Of a stretch of 64,000 nucleotides of DNA, positions 33,912 through 43,415 are shown one piece after another. Position 1 is the stretch's first letter. Each line of letters starts with the position of its first letter. A program made the position numbers and the translations under genes. The notes below the pieces were generated by a model that did not search any database, was not told where the DNA came from, and saw only the letters and a list, made by a program, of their open reading frames with translations. Source of the DNA: Halobacillus ihumii. GTDB lineage: Bacteria > Bacillota > Bacilli > Bacillales > Halobacillaceae. Where the stretch lies: contig NZ_CACVAO010000001.1 in assembly GCF_902726645.1 (NCBI RefSeq), positions 992,001-1,056,000 of the forward strand. Reading direction: 5' to 3'.

Positions 33912-35163
33912 GAGTACCCTTCCTTTGTGTCAAATTTTTATAGATAGCTCCATCTTTCATAACCATCACGATATGATTGCTGTCCTCCAGTCCCCTAATA
34001 TTACTTAGAGGATTCACATCCGTTAAAATAATATCAGCAAGCTTTCCGGCTTCAATTGTTCCGACTTGATCCTCCCAGCCCAAACATTCTGCGGCTGTTT
34101 TCGTAGTAGCTACAAGGGACTCCATTGGCGACATGCCAATGTCACACATCAGACCAAGTTCGCGCAGATTAGTACCGTGCGCCATCACTCCTGCATCGGT
34201 GCCCATTGCAATTTTGACTCCAGCCTGATATGCCTTTGCAATACTTTCCTTATGGGCCTCTACTACTTCTTTTGACTTTTCAACAGCATAAGGAGCCATC
34301 TTATTGTCTTTTTCACTAGACTCCAGAACGGAAATAGGAGCGAGCAATGTCGGAACAAGGAATATATCATTTCGCAGCATTAATTCAATCGCCTCGTCAT
34401 CAATATAGATTCCGTGTTCAATCGAGTAAATTCCTGCTCGAATCGCATTCTTTATGCCTTCCGCTCCTTGAGCATGTGCCATCACTTTTATTCCTTTACG
34501 AAAGTGAGCTTCCTCCACCATGACCTCAAGCTCTTCCTGAGAAAATTGGGTAAACTCCGGGTGGTCAGTGGGGCTTGATACTCCGCCGGTAGCATGGACC
34601 TTAATTACTTCCGCTCCAGCCCGCAGCATTTCCCGTACAGTTTTACGTACAGCTTCTTTCCCGTCACAGATGGCGTTAGGCATGCCGGGATACGTCTGTA
34701 GTGTTGTATCCACTCCGGAACGGTTCCAACTATCTCCGTGCCCTCCGGTAATCGTTAACGGATTGATACTGACTTGCATACGCGGACCTTCTATCAGCCC
34801 GTCTTCTACAGCCTTTTTCATACCCAAATCTGAAAATCCTGCATCGCGAACAGATGTGATTCCAACATCCAATGTTCGCTTTAAAAATTGAACACTTTCA
34901 TAAAATCGATAAGAAAAAGGGGTAAGAATAGCATCTTGAACATTTCTCAATTCCATCGCCATGTGCACATGGGTATCAATCAATCCTGGCAAAATGTACT
35001 GGCCATCTGCATCAATAACAGCTGCGCCCTCTGGAGCCTGGATATCACCTGATTTTCCGACTTCTTCAATATAGTTATCATTGATTAATACTGATGCATC
35101 GGTGATCGGCTCATTTCCTCGTCCATCGATTAAAGTTCCATTTGTAATTAAAGTATATGACAT
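33904..35163 (-). CDS. Metal-dependent amidohydrolase (imidazolonepropionase/prolidase-like)
   Basis: A 419-residue TIM-barrel amidohydrolase. LPGLIDTHVHMAM gives the HxH metal pair (H65, H67). VIKVHATGGV marks the bridging strand, and AHAQGAEG and IEHGIYID give the two further histidines. The metal-binding aspartate is in MGTDAGVMAHG, and the small beta-sandwich is completed at the C-terminus by GKLADIILTD. Such enzymes hydrolyse cyclic amides, imidazolones or X-Pro bonds. Coupled to a carbamoylase-type amidase, the natural guess is that it opens a ring that the next enzyme cleaves. It lies 19 bases after the permease gene. Confidence 0.86.
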   Translation of the reverse strand: MSYTLITNGTLIDGRGNEPITDASVLINDNYIEEVGKSGDIQAPEGAAVIDADGQYILPGLIDTHVHMAMELRNVQDAILTPFSYRFYESVQFLKRTLDVGITSVRDAGFSDLGMKKAVEDGLIEGPRMQVSINPLTITGGHGDSWNRSGVDTTLQTYPGMPNAICDGKEAVRKTVREMLRAGAEVIKVHATGGVSSPTDHPEFTQFSQEELEVMVEEAHFRKGIKVMAHAQGAEGIKNAIRAGIYSIEHGIYIDDEAIELMLRNDIFLVPTLLAPISVLESSEKDNKMAPYAVEKSKEVVEAHKESIAKAYQAGVKIAMGTDAGVMAHGTNLRELGLMCDIGMSPMESLVATTKTAAECLGWEDQVGTIEAGKLADIILTDVNPLSNIRGLEDSNHIVMVMKDGAIYKNLTQRKGTHV

Positions 35164-35182
35164 ATAGAATCTCTCCTTTTAG

Positions 35183-36355
35183 TTAAAGTGTACCGATTAG
35201 AATACTTGCAATGACGATAGATCCTACCGTAACGGAAGTGAAACCTCCGATCAGCATCGGAGCAAGTAATTCATTCATAATCCTGTTTTGTTCATCTTCA
35301 TTACGGCCAATACTTCGACTCACTTCTTCTACGATCAAGTAATCCCCTGGAAATCCATAAAGCGCAGTCAACACAACAGGTACAGCCTTTGTAGGTTTCC
35401 AATTAAAGAGTTTAGCTCCAATCATTCCACCGATGACCAGGCCGCTTGTCCCTATTACGATGACGCATAGCACAGGTATCAGGGAAGATACGACCTGATC
35501 CCATGTGATCCCAACAAGTGAATTGATTACGACTATGATCAAAGCCACCATGGCGAGTCCTGAGCTGTTGGAACGATCCAGCGCCTTGTCAGGGTAAATT
35601 CGGAGAGCAAACCCTATTATCCCAATAGCGAGCGACCATAGACTATAGTTGATGCCGGTTATTTCACCCAACCAGGTAGCAAGAGCACCGCCAATGAATA
35701 ATAGGAACAGTAGAAAGAAATTACTTTGCATAAAACGTTCTGGAAGCAGCAATTTCCTGTTCTTACTCCCTAAACCCCCTTCCATCTCGTCACCTTTTTC
35801 GCTGGTGAATTTTTCATTAGAAAAATCATCCCTTATGGTTACAGCGTACTTACTCAACAACGTAGAAGTGAGTGGCATGCCAATTAAATTTTGAAGGGCA
35901 AACACAACAACCGGAATAGCCGCAAGTGAGACGAAACCAGCTTCCGTCAGGCCTTCTTGCGTCACGATATAGGCGATAATGCCTCCCGTAAGCGGACCCG
36001 CACCAGCTACTGCCGTCTGATAATCGAAAACAAGCGATATGATGATAAGCATCGCTGCGACTGAAAACATCAGCCCTATTAGGGTGATCACTACGGCTTT
36101 GTATTGCTTTTTGATAACAGATAAAGGAATCATTGTCCCAAGATGTACAATCAATACGGGGACAAGCACACCACCGGCAGCCACGAAGGTTGAGGCCTCA
36201 ATATAGGATTGAGGCAGTATTCCGGTTTGAAGCAGCACAAAAGTCACCGCTACAACGACTAGTAATGTAGGAATCTTCGCCCTGGAAGACAGGGAAAGCA
36301 CTTCCCCTAATGCGATAATAGAAACGAGAATTAAAACAATAAATATTGGTGCCAT
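35183..36355 (-). CDS. Multi-pass permease of the amidohydrolase operon
   Basis: A 390-residue membrane protein with about eleven hydrophobic segments in two halves joined by a polar loop (residues 185-210). Conserved-looking stretches are GPLTGGIIAYIVTQEG and TALYGFPGDYLIVEEVSRSIG. The two-half arrangement resembles the GltS/2-keto-3-deoxygluconate carrier group, but I cannot assign it. It is the first structural gene of the operon, so it probably brings in the amide substrate. The regulator gene lies just upstream, separated by a strong terminator. Confidence 0.72.
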   Translation of the reverse strand: MAPIFIVLILVSIIALGEVLSLSSRAKIPTLLVVVAVTFVLLQTGILPQSYIEASTFVAAGGVLVPVLIVHLGTMIPLSVIKKQYKAVVITLIGLMFSVAAMLIIISLVFDYQTAVAGAGPLTGGIIAYIVTQEGLTEAGFVSLAAIPVVVFALQNLIGMPLTSTLLSKYAVTIRDDFSNEKFTSEKGDEMEGGLGSKNRKLLLPERFMQSNFFLLFLLFIGGALATWLGEITGINYSLWSLAIGIIGFALRIYPDKALDRSNSSGLAMVALIIVVINSLVGITWDQVVSSLIPVLCVIVIGTSGLVIGGMIGAKLFNWKPTKAVPVVLTALYGFPGDYLIVEEVSRSIGRNEDEQNRIMNELLAPMLIGGFTSVTVGSIVIASILIGTL

Positions 36356-36430
36356 TCCTACACATCCTTTCTTGTTTGTTTAAAAAGGTAATAGTCAAAA
36401 TTATATGATAATTCAACCGAATAAAATATA

Positions 36431-36474
36431 TGGATAACCGACAAAAAATTAATTAGTGTTTTGTCGGTTATCCA
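36431..36474 (-). terminator. Terminator/hairpin after the PucR-type regulator
   Basis: TGGATAACCGACAAAA (36431-36446) pairs perfectly over 16 bp with 36459-36474 around a 12-base loop. It separates the regulator gene from the permease gene and could also serve as a regulated attenuator. Confidence 0.75.
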
Positions 36475-36480
36475 TAATTA

Positions 36481-38265
36481 CTAAGCTTTCATATCCAAAT
36501 ATTCTAAAATACGGAGCCCAAGCTGCAATTCAAATGCCTCCCTGCCTGATAGCTCCTCGACTCGTAAGATTTTATAGATCGTTTTTAAACGGTACTTCAC
36601 TGTATTTACATGAACAAACAACTGTTTAGAACTCTTCTCCATATTCTGATTTGATTCTAAGTAAACCTGTAACGTTTTTAACAGCTCCGTTCCGTGGTTG
36701 TGATCATAGTTGATAATTACACCAAGAATAGCTTCGGCATATTCCTTCAGCTCCTTTCGATCAAATTTTAAAAAGAGCCGATAAGGTCCGAGCTGTTTAT
36801 ACGTCAGCAAAGATTCTCCCTTATAAGCCGTTTGTAAATATTGAACACACCGTTTGGCATCAGTATAAGAAAGATGAACATTCTTTAACTTTTTCACGAC
36901 TTGACCAAAACCTGCTAAGTTGGCTAAATCTAATTTTTCTGAAGAGGTCTTAATGATTTTGCTAAAAAGTTTTTCCAGACGTTGGAATATTCGTTCTTCA
37001 TCCAACGAGGAAGAAACGGTGAACATCAACGTAATTTCCATGTTTTTATCATAAACGAGTGTTTTATATGAAAGGTTTGAAACTTCCCGATAAATGATCC
37101 TCATGAGCTGCTGCTTTTTACTACTAATTTTTTCAAAAGCTAGCAGCGGGTTTTTGATAAAGAGATGCACAATAACATAATGATGAGAGTCATGCTCAGG
37201 AAAATTAAGCTTTGCCAGATGATTAGAAGAGAGCTCATCGTAAGGGGCATGGATCAACTGTTCTAAGATGGTTCCAGAATTATTGAAGTCCTCTGCCAGC
37301 AGGCGTTCCTGACGGTCAATTTCCATTGCGAAAATCGGGATGGCTTGTTCAATGGCAATCTTGTCTAGTGGGTCCAATTCGGAATAATCCTTTATGATAA
37401 TTGTCAGCAGGCCAAGTGTCATTCTTTCCGTTTTTATAGGGAAAAAATAAATGAAATGCCCCTGTTGGAACAAGGTGACGCGATGGGAAGAGAACCCCGA
37501 TTTAGTCAGACTTGCTTCCAATAGAGAGCTGAATTTATCCTTCAAGTCATGGGCTAAATGTTCAACTCCTTGACTTGATACAGCCAATGACTCCATGAAC
37601 TGATTAAACACCAATACTTGATGATCAATCAGCCCCGCCAGTGATCTAGTAATATCACTTAATCCCCCCTTTGAAAGCGACACTTTCGATAATTCCTCAT
37701 GTATTCGTTTAGTCCGTTCATTTTGAGAGAACAGTGTAGCATTCTCAATCGCTATGGCCGCTTGGCCAGCAAACGTCTCTAACAACTGCAGATCCGCTTC
37801 GTCAAATTGAATACCCTTTTCATAAATATCAACGGTCAGCACACCTATGCACTCATTATTTGAAAGCAACGGGACGCAAATGGCACTTTCAGGGTACTCC
37901 ATCTTGCCTAATGCTCGTGCATAATAGTTTTCTGTTTCCTTTGGAATATTAGACATCCCATATGCTGTATCTTCTTCTGAATAAAATATATTTCCCTTTT
38001 TTAACAAGAATGTTCGACCGCTCATTCCTTCTCCAGGACGTAAACGAGCATGCTTCATAAATTCCATATCAAAACCAATCGCGCTTTTTGCGTAGAGGAA
38101 GCCTGACTGCTTGTCATATAAAAATAAGACACTGGCGTTAGCACCGCCTATGACATTATGTACTTCTTTAATTAATTGATGAAGCACTTCTGAAAGATCT
38201 CGTGTTGAATTCAACACACGAACTGAATGAATTAAGCTCATCAACCTTTTTTCACTTTCCATCAA
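36481..38265 (-). CDS. GAF-domain PucR/CdaR-type transcriptional regulator
   Basis: A 594-residue one-component regulator. Residues about 20-175 form a GAF sensor domain (ASVLFLYDKQSGFLYAKSAIG, ICVPLLSNNECIGVLTVD, TFAGQAAIAIENATLF). A helical linker and a second, GAF- or GGDEF-like, region follow. The C-terminus (from about 525) is the PucR helix-turn-helix: LLKTLQVYLESNQNMEKSS, LFVHVNTVKYRLKTIYKIL. Regulators of this class activate purine, ureide or sugar-acid genes on binding a small ligand. Its place directly upstream of an amidase operon fits control of that operon. It is monocistronic, with its own terminator. Confidence 0.87.
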   Translation of the reverse strand: MMESEKRLMSLIHSVRVLNSTRDLSEVLHQLIKEVHNVIGGANASVLFLYDKQSGFLYAKSAIGFDMEFMKHARLRPGEGMSGRTFLLKKGNIFYSEEDTAYGMSNIPKETENYYARALGKMEYPESAICVPLLSNNECIGVLTVDIYEKGIQFDEADLQLLETFAGQAAIAIENATLFSQNERTKRIHEELSKVSLSKGGLSDITRSLAGLIDHQVLVFNQFMESLAVSSQGVEHLAHDLKDKFSSLLEASLTKSGFSSHRVTLFQQGHFIYFFPIKTERMTLGLLTIIIKDYSELDPLDKIAIEQAIPIFAMEIDRQERLLAEDFNNSGTILEQLIHAPYDELSSNHLAKLNFPEHDSHHYVIVHLFIKNPLLAFEKISSKKQQLMRIIYREVSNLSYKTLVYDKNMEITLMFTVSSSLDEERIFQRLEKLFSKIIKTSSEKLDLANLAGFGQVVKKLKNVHLSYTDAKRCVQYLQTAYKGESLLTYKQLGPYRLFLKFDRKELKEYAEAILGVIINYDHNHGTELLKTLQVYLESNQNMEKSSKQLFVHVNTVKYRLKTIYKILRVEELSGREAFELQLGLRILEYLDMKA

Positions 38266-38398
38266 GCCATCTCCTTTATTTTCTTCAGGAATAGGAACAT
38301 TGCTTTAAGGACTTAATCATAACAAATATACGCTACCCATATTATTAGAAAGAGAAGATCATAATATGATTTCAACCATATTTAGAAACATATAAACA

Positions 38399-38432
38399 AG
38401 GCCATCCAAATACTGGATGACCTGAGGTGGTA
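38399..38432. repeat. Hairpin repeat family, copy 3 (left arm decayed)
   Basis: The right arm TGGATGACCTGAGGTGG (38414-38430) is intact. Only ten bases of the left arm (AGGCCATCCA) remain, still able to pair with one G-U on the minus strand. It lies downstream of the gene ending at 38450, where it could still act as a short terminator. Confidence 0.75.
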
Positions 38433-38449
38433 ATGATTTACAAAATATA

Positions 38450-39112
38450 TTACATAAATTGTTTTTGCAGTTCTTGTTCGCTGTTGGGGTGAAACTTGTA
38501 ATACAGTGGATAGAAGCGTGTATAGCAAAGTTGAATCACTGCTCCGAGGAAGATCATCGGTGTCAGTGTTCCAATCCCTACCGGTCCGCCGATCATGAAA
38601 GCTAGTGTCGTCATCACCATGGCGACAATCGTTTGACCTAATTGCAAACTCAAATTAAAACGGTGACTGACCGCCAAAAATAATTGATCCACTGGAGCAC
38701 GCGGGAATTGCGGAAGAATATAGATTGCAACCCCCATTCCCACAACAGCAACTCCTCCAAGTAACATAGCAACTTGTAGTATAAATGGAGCTGTCGTTAA
38801 ATCGACGTTTGCAAAAACAATTTCCAGCCAAAAGTCCAAGATAACACTTTCCAATAATACTGGGATAATCGCCCGAAATTCCGGCAGCTGATTCATTAAT
38901 TTTGCATTTATAAATATGATAATCAGCTGAAACACTCCATACCAGAACCCGACGGTAAACCCGAGATGATCTGAAACACCGATAAAAAATGATGTCCAGA
39001 ATCCTGCACCTAATGCAGCTTTAATAATAAGTGTAACTCCCAAGAAATTGAGAACCATCCCAAGAAGGTAAATCGTTGCCCGATAAAGCAAAACGAGACC
39101 CTCCCCTCTCAT
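38450..39112 (-). CDS. YczE/YyaS-type membrane protein
   Basis: A 220-residue protein with five to six hydrophobic segments. FLGVTLIIKAALGAGFWTSF and ILPQFPRAPVDQLFLAV occupy the same positions as the conserved blocks of the family member at 10646 (GIHPWDV and GAGPRDGF). A hydrophilic C-terminal tail is present. Function unknown. It is flanked on both sides by copies of the hairpin repeat, so it is probably a single-gene unit rather than part of the D-serine lyase operon. Confidence 0.72.
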   Translation of the reverse strand: MRGEGLVLLYRATIYLLGMVLNFLGVTLIIKAALGAGFWTSFFIGVSDHLGFTVGFWYGVFQLIIIFINAKLMNQLPEFRAIIPVLLESVILDFWLEIVFANVDLTTAPFILQVAMLLGGVAVVGMGVAIYILPQFPRAPVDQLFLAVSHRFNLSLQLGQTIVAMVMTTLAFMIGGPVGIGTLTPMIFLGAVIQLCYTRFYPLYYKFHPNSEQELQKQFM

Positions 39113-39240
39113 AAAATGTGTGAACTAAAGAGGGTTTCTCTAAAATTCGTGACCACATTTTATTAGCGATTATTCCACACGTCAACAGAAAAAACTCTGG
39201 AAATAACAGGATTGACGGGATAATCGAGGAACACTTAGAA

Positions 39241-39283
39241 TCCCACCTCAGGTCATCCAGATTTTGGATGACCTGAGGTGGGA
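39241..39283. terminator. Hairpin repeat family, copy 4 (19-bp stem)
   Basis: Arms 39241-39259 and 39265-39283 pair perfectly, with the CCACCTCAGGTCATCCA core. It lies 14 bases downstream of the D-serine ammonia-lyase gene on the minus strand and probably terminates it. Confidence 0.85.
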
Positions 39284-39297
39284 CTATTTGGATATTT

Positions 39298-40653
39298 TTA
39301 TTTACTTTCTTTCAACAGGGATTTGCCTTTTTGATAAAATCCTTTTCTGTCTGCCTCAGGGACGAGAGAGCCGCCTGTAGACCAGCAGATATGAGTAGCT
39401 TGAGACAGTTTCCCCTGAAGATTATACTCTTTAATGTAGGTAAAGTTTTTTAGCAACAACGGCCCGAGAAGTCCTGCCGCGGCAGAAGGCTCAACGTTAA
39501 TACCTTCATTGTCTGCCAGTAAGGCCAATAATTTATAAAGTTCATCATCTTCAAGGGTGTACAAGCCGCTAACTAGGTAACTACTTATTTCCGTAGCAAA
39601 ACGAGAAGGACGTCCAACTGCTAAGCCGTCTGCTTCTGTTCGGTTATCCAAGCCAAAATCCTGAACACTGACTTGTTCATTTTTGCCGGTCATCAATCCG
39701 AGTAAAACGGAAGGGGAATGGGTAGGCTCCACGAAGAAACAGTGAACTGCATCCCCAAATACGTGCTTTAACCCAAATGTAATTCCACCAGGTGAACCGC
39801 CGACGCCACATGGCAGATAGACAAATAACGGATGCTCTTCATCAACGGTCACTCCTTTTTCAGCAAGTTGCTGATTTAGCCTTAATGCTGCGACACTATA
39901 TCCTAAGAACAGAGCTTTTGAATCTTCATCATCAACGAAATATCCTTTAGGGTCCTCGATCGTTCGATCACGCCCATTCGTGATTGCTTCACTAAAGTCT
40001 CCTTCGTATTCAAAAACCTGCGCTCCTTTTTCACGCAAAAGATCCTTCTTCCATTGTTTCGCATCTGCAGACATGTGCACGTGGACGGTGAATCCAAGTT
40101 TCGCACTGATCGTCCCAATGCTCAGGGCTAGGTTACCTGTTGAACCCACTCCGATCGTGTACTGGCTAAAGAATTGCTTCATTTCGGGTTCGAGAAACGC
40201 CTCGTAGTTATCATCTTTTGAAATGAAGCTGTTCTCTAAGGCAAGCTCTTCTGCGTAACTCAGCACCTCGAAAACCCCTCCCCGAGCCTTAATGGAGCCT
40301 GAGATCGGCAGCTCATGGTCACATTTTAAGTATAATTTCCCTTCAAAGTTTTTCTCATACACTTCTTCCATTGTTTTTCCCGTGCTGTCGATATTGCGAA
40401 TAGGGGATTCGATGATCCCTTTAGTAGAATCTGTTTCAGGAAAGGCTTTCCTAAGAAAGGGAGCAAAGCGTTTCCAAAGCTGCTCCGCTTCGTAGATATC
40501 AGCCTTGGTGATTGAAAATGGAGGAATCTGATCCATCTTTTTATAGCTTGTATTACTCCATATCACCGGTTCTAATTCCATAATGCTTTCTAATAAAGGT
40601 AATTCGTCTTTCCATTCTTTTAGCGACTTTCCTAGTACTGTACTTTGATCCAA
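39298..40653 (-). CDS. dsdA: D-serine ammonia-lyase
   Basis: A 451-residue PLP enzyme that deaminates D-serine to pyruvate and ammonia. LPISGSIKARGGVFEVL holds the cofactor lysine (K122, close to K118 of E. coli DsdA). GVGSTGNLALSIG is the cofactor phosphate loop, and LPCGVGGSPGGITFGL and VEPTHSPSVLLGLMTG are further DsdA blocks; length matches E. coli. The start is TTG at 40653, eight bases after AGGAGG. It lies 175 bases downstream of the GntP permease, with a terminator between. Detoxification or use of D-serine is the expected role. The gene ends at a copy of the hairpin repeat. Confidence 0.93.
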   Translation of the reverse strand: MDQSTVLGKSLKEWKDELPLLESIMELEPVIWSNTSYKKMDQIPPFSITKADIYEAEQLWKRFAPFLRKAFPETDSTKGIIESPIRNIDSTGKTMEEVYEKNFEGKLYLKCDHELPISGSIKARGGVFEVLSYAEELALENSFISKDDNYEAFLEPEMKQFFSQYTIGVGSTGNLALSIGTISAKLGFTVHVHMSADAKQWKKDLLREKGAQVFEYEGDFSEAITNGRDRTIEDPKGYFVDDEDSKALFLGYSVAALRLNQQLAEKGVTVDEEHPLFVYLPCGVGGSPGGITFGLKHVFGDAVHCFFVEPTHSPSVLLGLMTGKNEQVSVQDFGLDNRTEADGLAVGRPSRFATEISSYLVSGLYTLEDDELYKLLALLADNEGINVEPSAAAGLLGPLLLKNFTYIKEYNLQGKLSQATHICWSTGGSLVPEADRKGFYQKGKSLLKESK

Positions 40654-40745
40654 TCACAACGCCTCCTAATTAAACCTCTATTCTACTACTATTTTTCCCT
40701 CGCGAAACCGATTTAACACATTTGCATGGTACAAGTGCCAAATAG

Positions 40746-40765
40746 TTCCACCTCAGGTCATCCAG
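40746..40765. repeat. Hairpin repeat family, copy 5 (half copy)
   Basis: The left arm CCACCTCAGGTCATCCA is intact (40748-40764) but the right arm is replaced by unrelated sequence, so no hairpin forms. It lies just beyond the terminator of the GntP gene. Confidence 0.7.
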
Positions 40766-40782
40766 AAAATGGTACAACCGAG

Positions 40783-40813
40783 AAAAAAGCCTGAACACGG
40801 TGTGTGTCCAGGC
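40783..40813 (-). terminator. Terminator for the GntP permease gene
   Basis: GCCTGAACAC (40789-40798) pairs with GTGTCCAGGC (40804-40813) with one G-T pair. The minus strand continues into six T residues. Confidence 0.82.
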
Positions 40814-40828
40814 CTTTATCAGCTTTGC

Positions 40829-42187
40829 TTAGATAAACATACTAATGATCAATGACACTCCAAAACCAACAAAAGCAATGATCGTCTCCATAACTGTCCA
40901 AGATTTCAACGTATCTTTCTCGGACATCCCGAAGAATCGGTTCACCATCCAGAAGCCTGAGTCGTTCACATGAGAAGCAATTGTCGCTCCTGATGCAATC
41001 GTAATAACTAGAAGTGCAAGCATCGGACCACCAATTCCAAGTGAATCGATCACTGGAGTGATTAAACTCGCAGCTGTTACCATCGCCACGGTTGCTGAAC
41101 CTTGAGCAATACGTACAGCAGAGGCAACAAGGAAGGCAAAAACAATAATAGGCATGTTCAAGTTATTCATCGAATTTGCCAAAACATCACCAATTCCCGT
41201 TTCAACGAGCACTTGTCCGAACACACCACCTGCTCCGGTAATTAAAATAATAATACCTGCAGGCTCCAATGATTTCGTCGCTATTTCTTGAATTTCCTCT
41301 TTAGAATATCCACGGCGCGTTCCTAGCAGATAGAAAGTCAGTAAAGCAGTGATTGTCAATGCAACACCAGGGTTACCGATGAACGTAAGCACAGTCAGTA
41401 ATGTACTATCCTCTGCCAGCATTACTCCTCCAAAAGTGTTTAACAGAATAAGAAATAAAGGTAATAGAATAAGAACAGCGATCATGCTGAAACTAGGAAG
41501 CTCTTTATCGTATTCCTTCCCCTTCGCTTCTTCTACCATATTCTCAAGCATCACTTTCGGCACTTCTACATGGATCTTTTTAGAAATATACGTTCCGAAG
41601 ATAGGTCCGGCAATAATCGCAGCCGGAATACCGGCAATTAGACCAAATAGAATGACCCAGCCAATATTCGCTCCTAATAAGGAAGCTACCGCGATTGGTC
41701 CAGGAGTAGGCGGTACGAAACTGTGTGTAACCGCTAAACCAGCAAGCAACGGAATACCATAATACAGCAATGACTTACCAGTTTTTTGGGCTAAACTGTA
41801 TAAGATAGGTACTAGAATTACAAATGCTACATCTAGAAACACAGGAATAGAAATAATAAAACCAGTTAGTACAAGTGCCCAGTTCACGCGTTTTTCTCCG
41901 AATTTGTTCATCAGCGTCAGTGCTAATCGTTCAGCGCCGCCAGAAACTTTCAATATTTCACCAAACATAGCACCGATACCGATAATAACCGCAATCTCGC
42001 CCACGGTTCCTCCCATACCTGCTGCTACAGCTTCAAACACTTCGGCAGGGCTCATCCCAGCTAAAAGACCAATAATATAACTAACAACAATTAAAGCAAT
42101 AAATGCCTGTAGTTTCACGCGGATAACTAGGAATAATAGTAACGCGACACCAAAAGCTGCCAGTAAAATCAACCCAGTTGTAGACAT
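40829..42187 (-). CDS. GntP-family sugar-acid permease
   Basis: A 452-residue proton-coupled carrier with about twelve to fourteen membrane segments. HSFVPPTPGPIAVASLLGA, ITGAGGVFGQVLVETG, AQGSATVAMVTAA and ASHVNDSGFWMVNRFFG are GntP-family signatures, the last typical of the gluconate permease branch. It sits 73 bases after the galactonate dehydratase gene, so D-galactonate or gluconate is the likely substrate. The D-serine carrier DsdX belongs to the same family and the D-serine lyase gene is next door, so D-serine cannot be excluded. Confidence 0.88.
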   Translation of the reverse strand: MSTTGLILLAAFGVALLLFLVIRVKLQAFIALIVVSYIIGLLAGMSPAEVFEAVAAGMGGTVGEIAVIIGIGAMFGEILKVSGGAERLALTLMNKFGEKRVNWALVLTGFIISIPVFLDVAFVILVPILYSLAQKTGKSLLYYGIPLLAGLAVTHSFVPPTPGPIAVASLLGANIGWVILFGLIAGIPAAIIAGPIFGTYISKKIHVEVPKVMLENMVEEAKGKEYDKELPSFSMIAVLILLPLFLILLNTFGGVMLAEDSTLLTVLTFIGNPGVALTITALLTFYLLGTRRGYSKEEIQEIATKSLEPAGIIILITGAGGVFGQVLVETGIGDVLANSMNNLNMPIIVFAFLVASAVRIAQGSATVAMVTAASLITPVIDSLGIGGPMLALLVITIASGATIASHVNDSGFWMVNRFFGMSEKDTLKSWTVMETIIAFVGFGVSLIISMFI

Positions 42188-42260
42188 GTAACTTCTCCTC
42201 CTCCGTTGGTTTTGTTACCTTATATTTTTTCTAAAGGAATTCGGTAGTTGAAGTCCAGAC

Positions 42261-43415
42261 TTACCATTCTGCGAAAGTACCGTCCTTATGACGCCAGATT
42301 GGATTCTTCCATTGATGTCCTTCTTCAGATGCTTGTTGCACACGTTCCTCGTTAATTTCAATACCAAGGCCAGCGCCCTTTGGCATTTTCACTGACCCAT
42401 CCTGATATTCAAATACCGTCGGATCAACTAGGTAATCCAGCAGATCGCTCCCTTTATTGTAATGAATACCGAGACTCTGCTCCTGGATGATGCAGTTCGG
42501 TGTGCACGCATCAACTTGCAGAGAAGCCGCCAAATTAATCGGGCCAAGCGGCGCGTGTGGAGCAACAGCCACATCAAACGTCTCAGCCATGGCTGCAATT
42601 TTCTTCGCTTCAAGAATTCCCCCGGTGTGGGACAAGTCCGGCTGGATAATATCTACCACCCCATCCATCAGCATTTGTTTAAATCCCCAGCGCGTATAAT
42701 TACGCTCTCCCGTCGCGATTGGAGTGGTTGTATGGCTGGCAATCTCTTTAAAAGCCTCGAGGTTTTCAACGAGTACTGGCTCTTCAATAAACATCGGGCG
42801 GTACGGTTCAAGTTCCTTCACTAAAATCTTAGCCATTGCCTTGTGAACACGGCCATGAAAATCAATCCCAATTCCAAAGTCATTGCCGACAGCTTCTCGA
42901 ATTGCGGCGACTCGGTTTACAGCTGCATCAACCTTCGAGTAACTATCTATATAGTTCATTTCTTCGGTTCCATTCATCTTGATCGCCGTAAATCCAGCTT
43001 CAGCTTTTTCTTTCGCTGCAGCACCTACATCTTGCGGACGATCACCGCCGATCCAGGAATAAACTTGAATTTCATTCCTGACAGCCCCTCCTAGCATTTC
43101 ATGGACAGGCATATCGTAAAATTTCCCTTTTATATCCCAGAGTGCTTGCTCAATACCTGAAATCGCACTCATCAGGATCGGGCCGCCACGGTAAAAACCA
43201 CCACGATATAGTACCTGGAAATGGTCTTCTATGTTACGCGGGTCTTGACCCACTAAGTACTCCATCAACTCTTCTACACAAGCTGCTACTGTATGGGCAC
43301 GCCCCTCAACCACGGGCTCACCCCAGCCGCTAATTCCTTCATCTGTCTCGATTTTCAAAAACAACCAGCGAGGCGGCACTTGGTAGAGTTTAAAATTAGT
43401 AATTTTCATGACCAT
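42261..43415 (-). CDS. dgoD: D-galactonate dehydratase
   Basis: A 384-residue enolase-superfamily enzyme that dehydrates D-galactonate to 2-keto-3-deoxy-galactonate. It follows E. coli DgoD closely: [54 protein letters not shown] (metal-binding Asp and catalytic His), [41 protein letters not shown] and the C-terminal [11 protein letters not shown]. All metal ligands appear intact. Its ATG shares one base with the stop of the aldolase gene, so translation is coupled. It is part of the leftward operon IclR regulator, kinase, aldolase, dehydratase, permease. Confidence 0.94.
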   Translation of the reverse strand: MVMKITNFKLYQVPPRWLFLKIETDEGISGWGEPVVEGRAHTVAACVEELMEYLVGQDPRNIEDHFQVLYRGGFYRGGPILMSAISGIEQALWDIKGKFYDMPVHEMLGGAVRNEIQVYSWIGGDRPQDVGAAAKEKAEAGFTAIKMNGTEEMNYIDSYSKVDAAVNRVAAIREAVGNDFGIGIDFHGRVHKAMAKILVKELEPYRPMFIEEPVLVENLEAFKEIASHTTTPIATGERNYTRWGFKQMLMDGVVDIIQPDLSHTGGILEAKKIAAMAETFDVAVAPHAPLGPINLAASLQVDACTPNCIIQEQSLGIHYNKGSDLLDYLVDPTVFEYQDGSVKMPKGAGLGIEINEERVQQASEEGHQWKNPIWRHKDGTFAEW

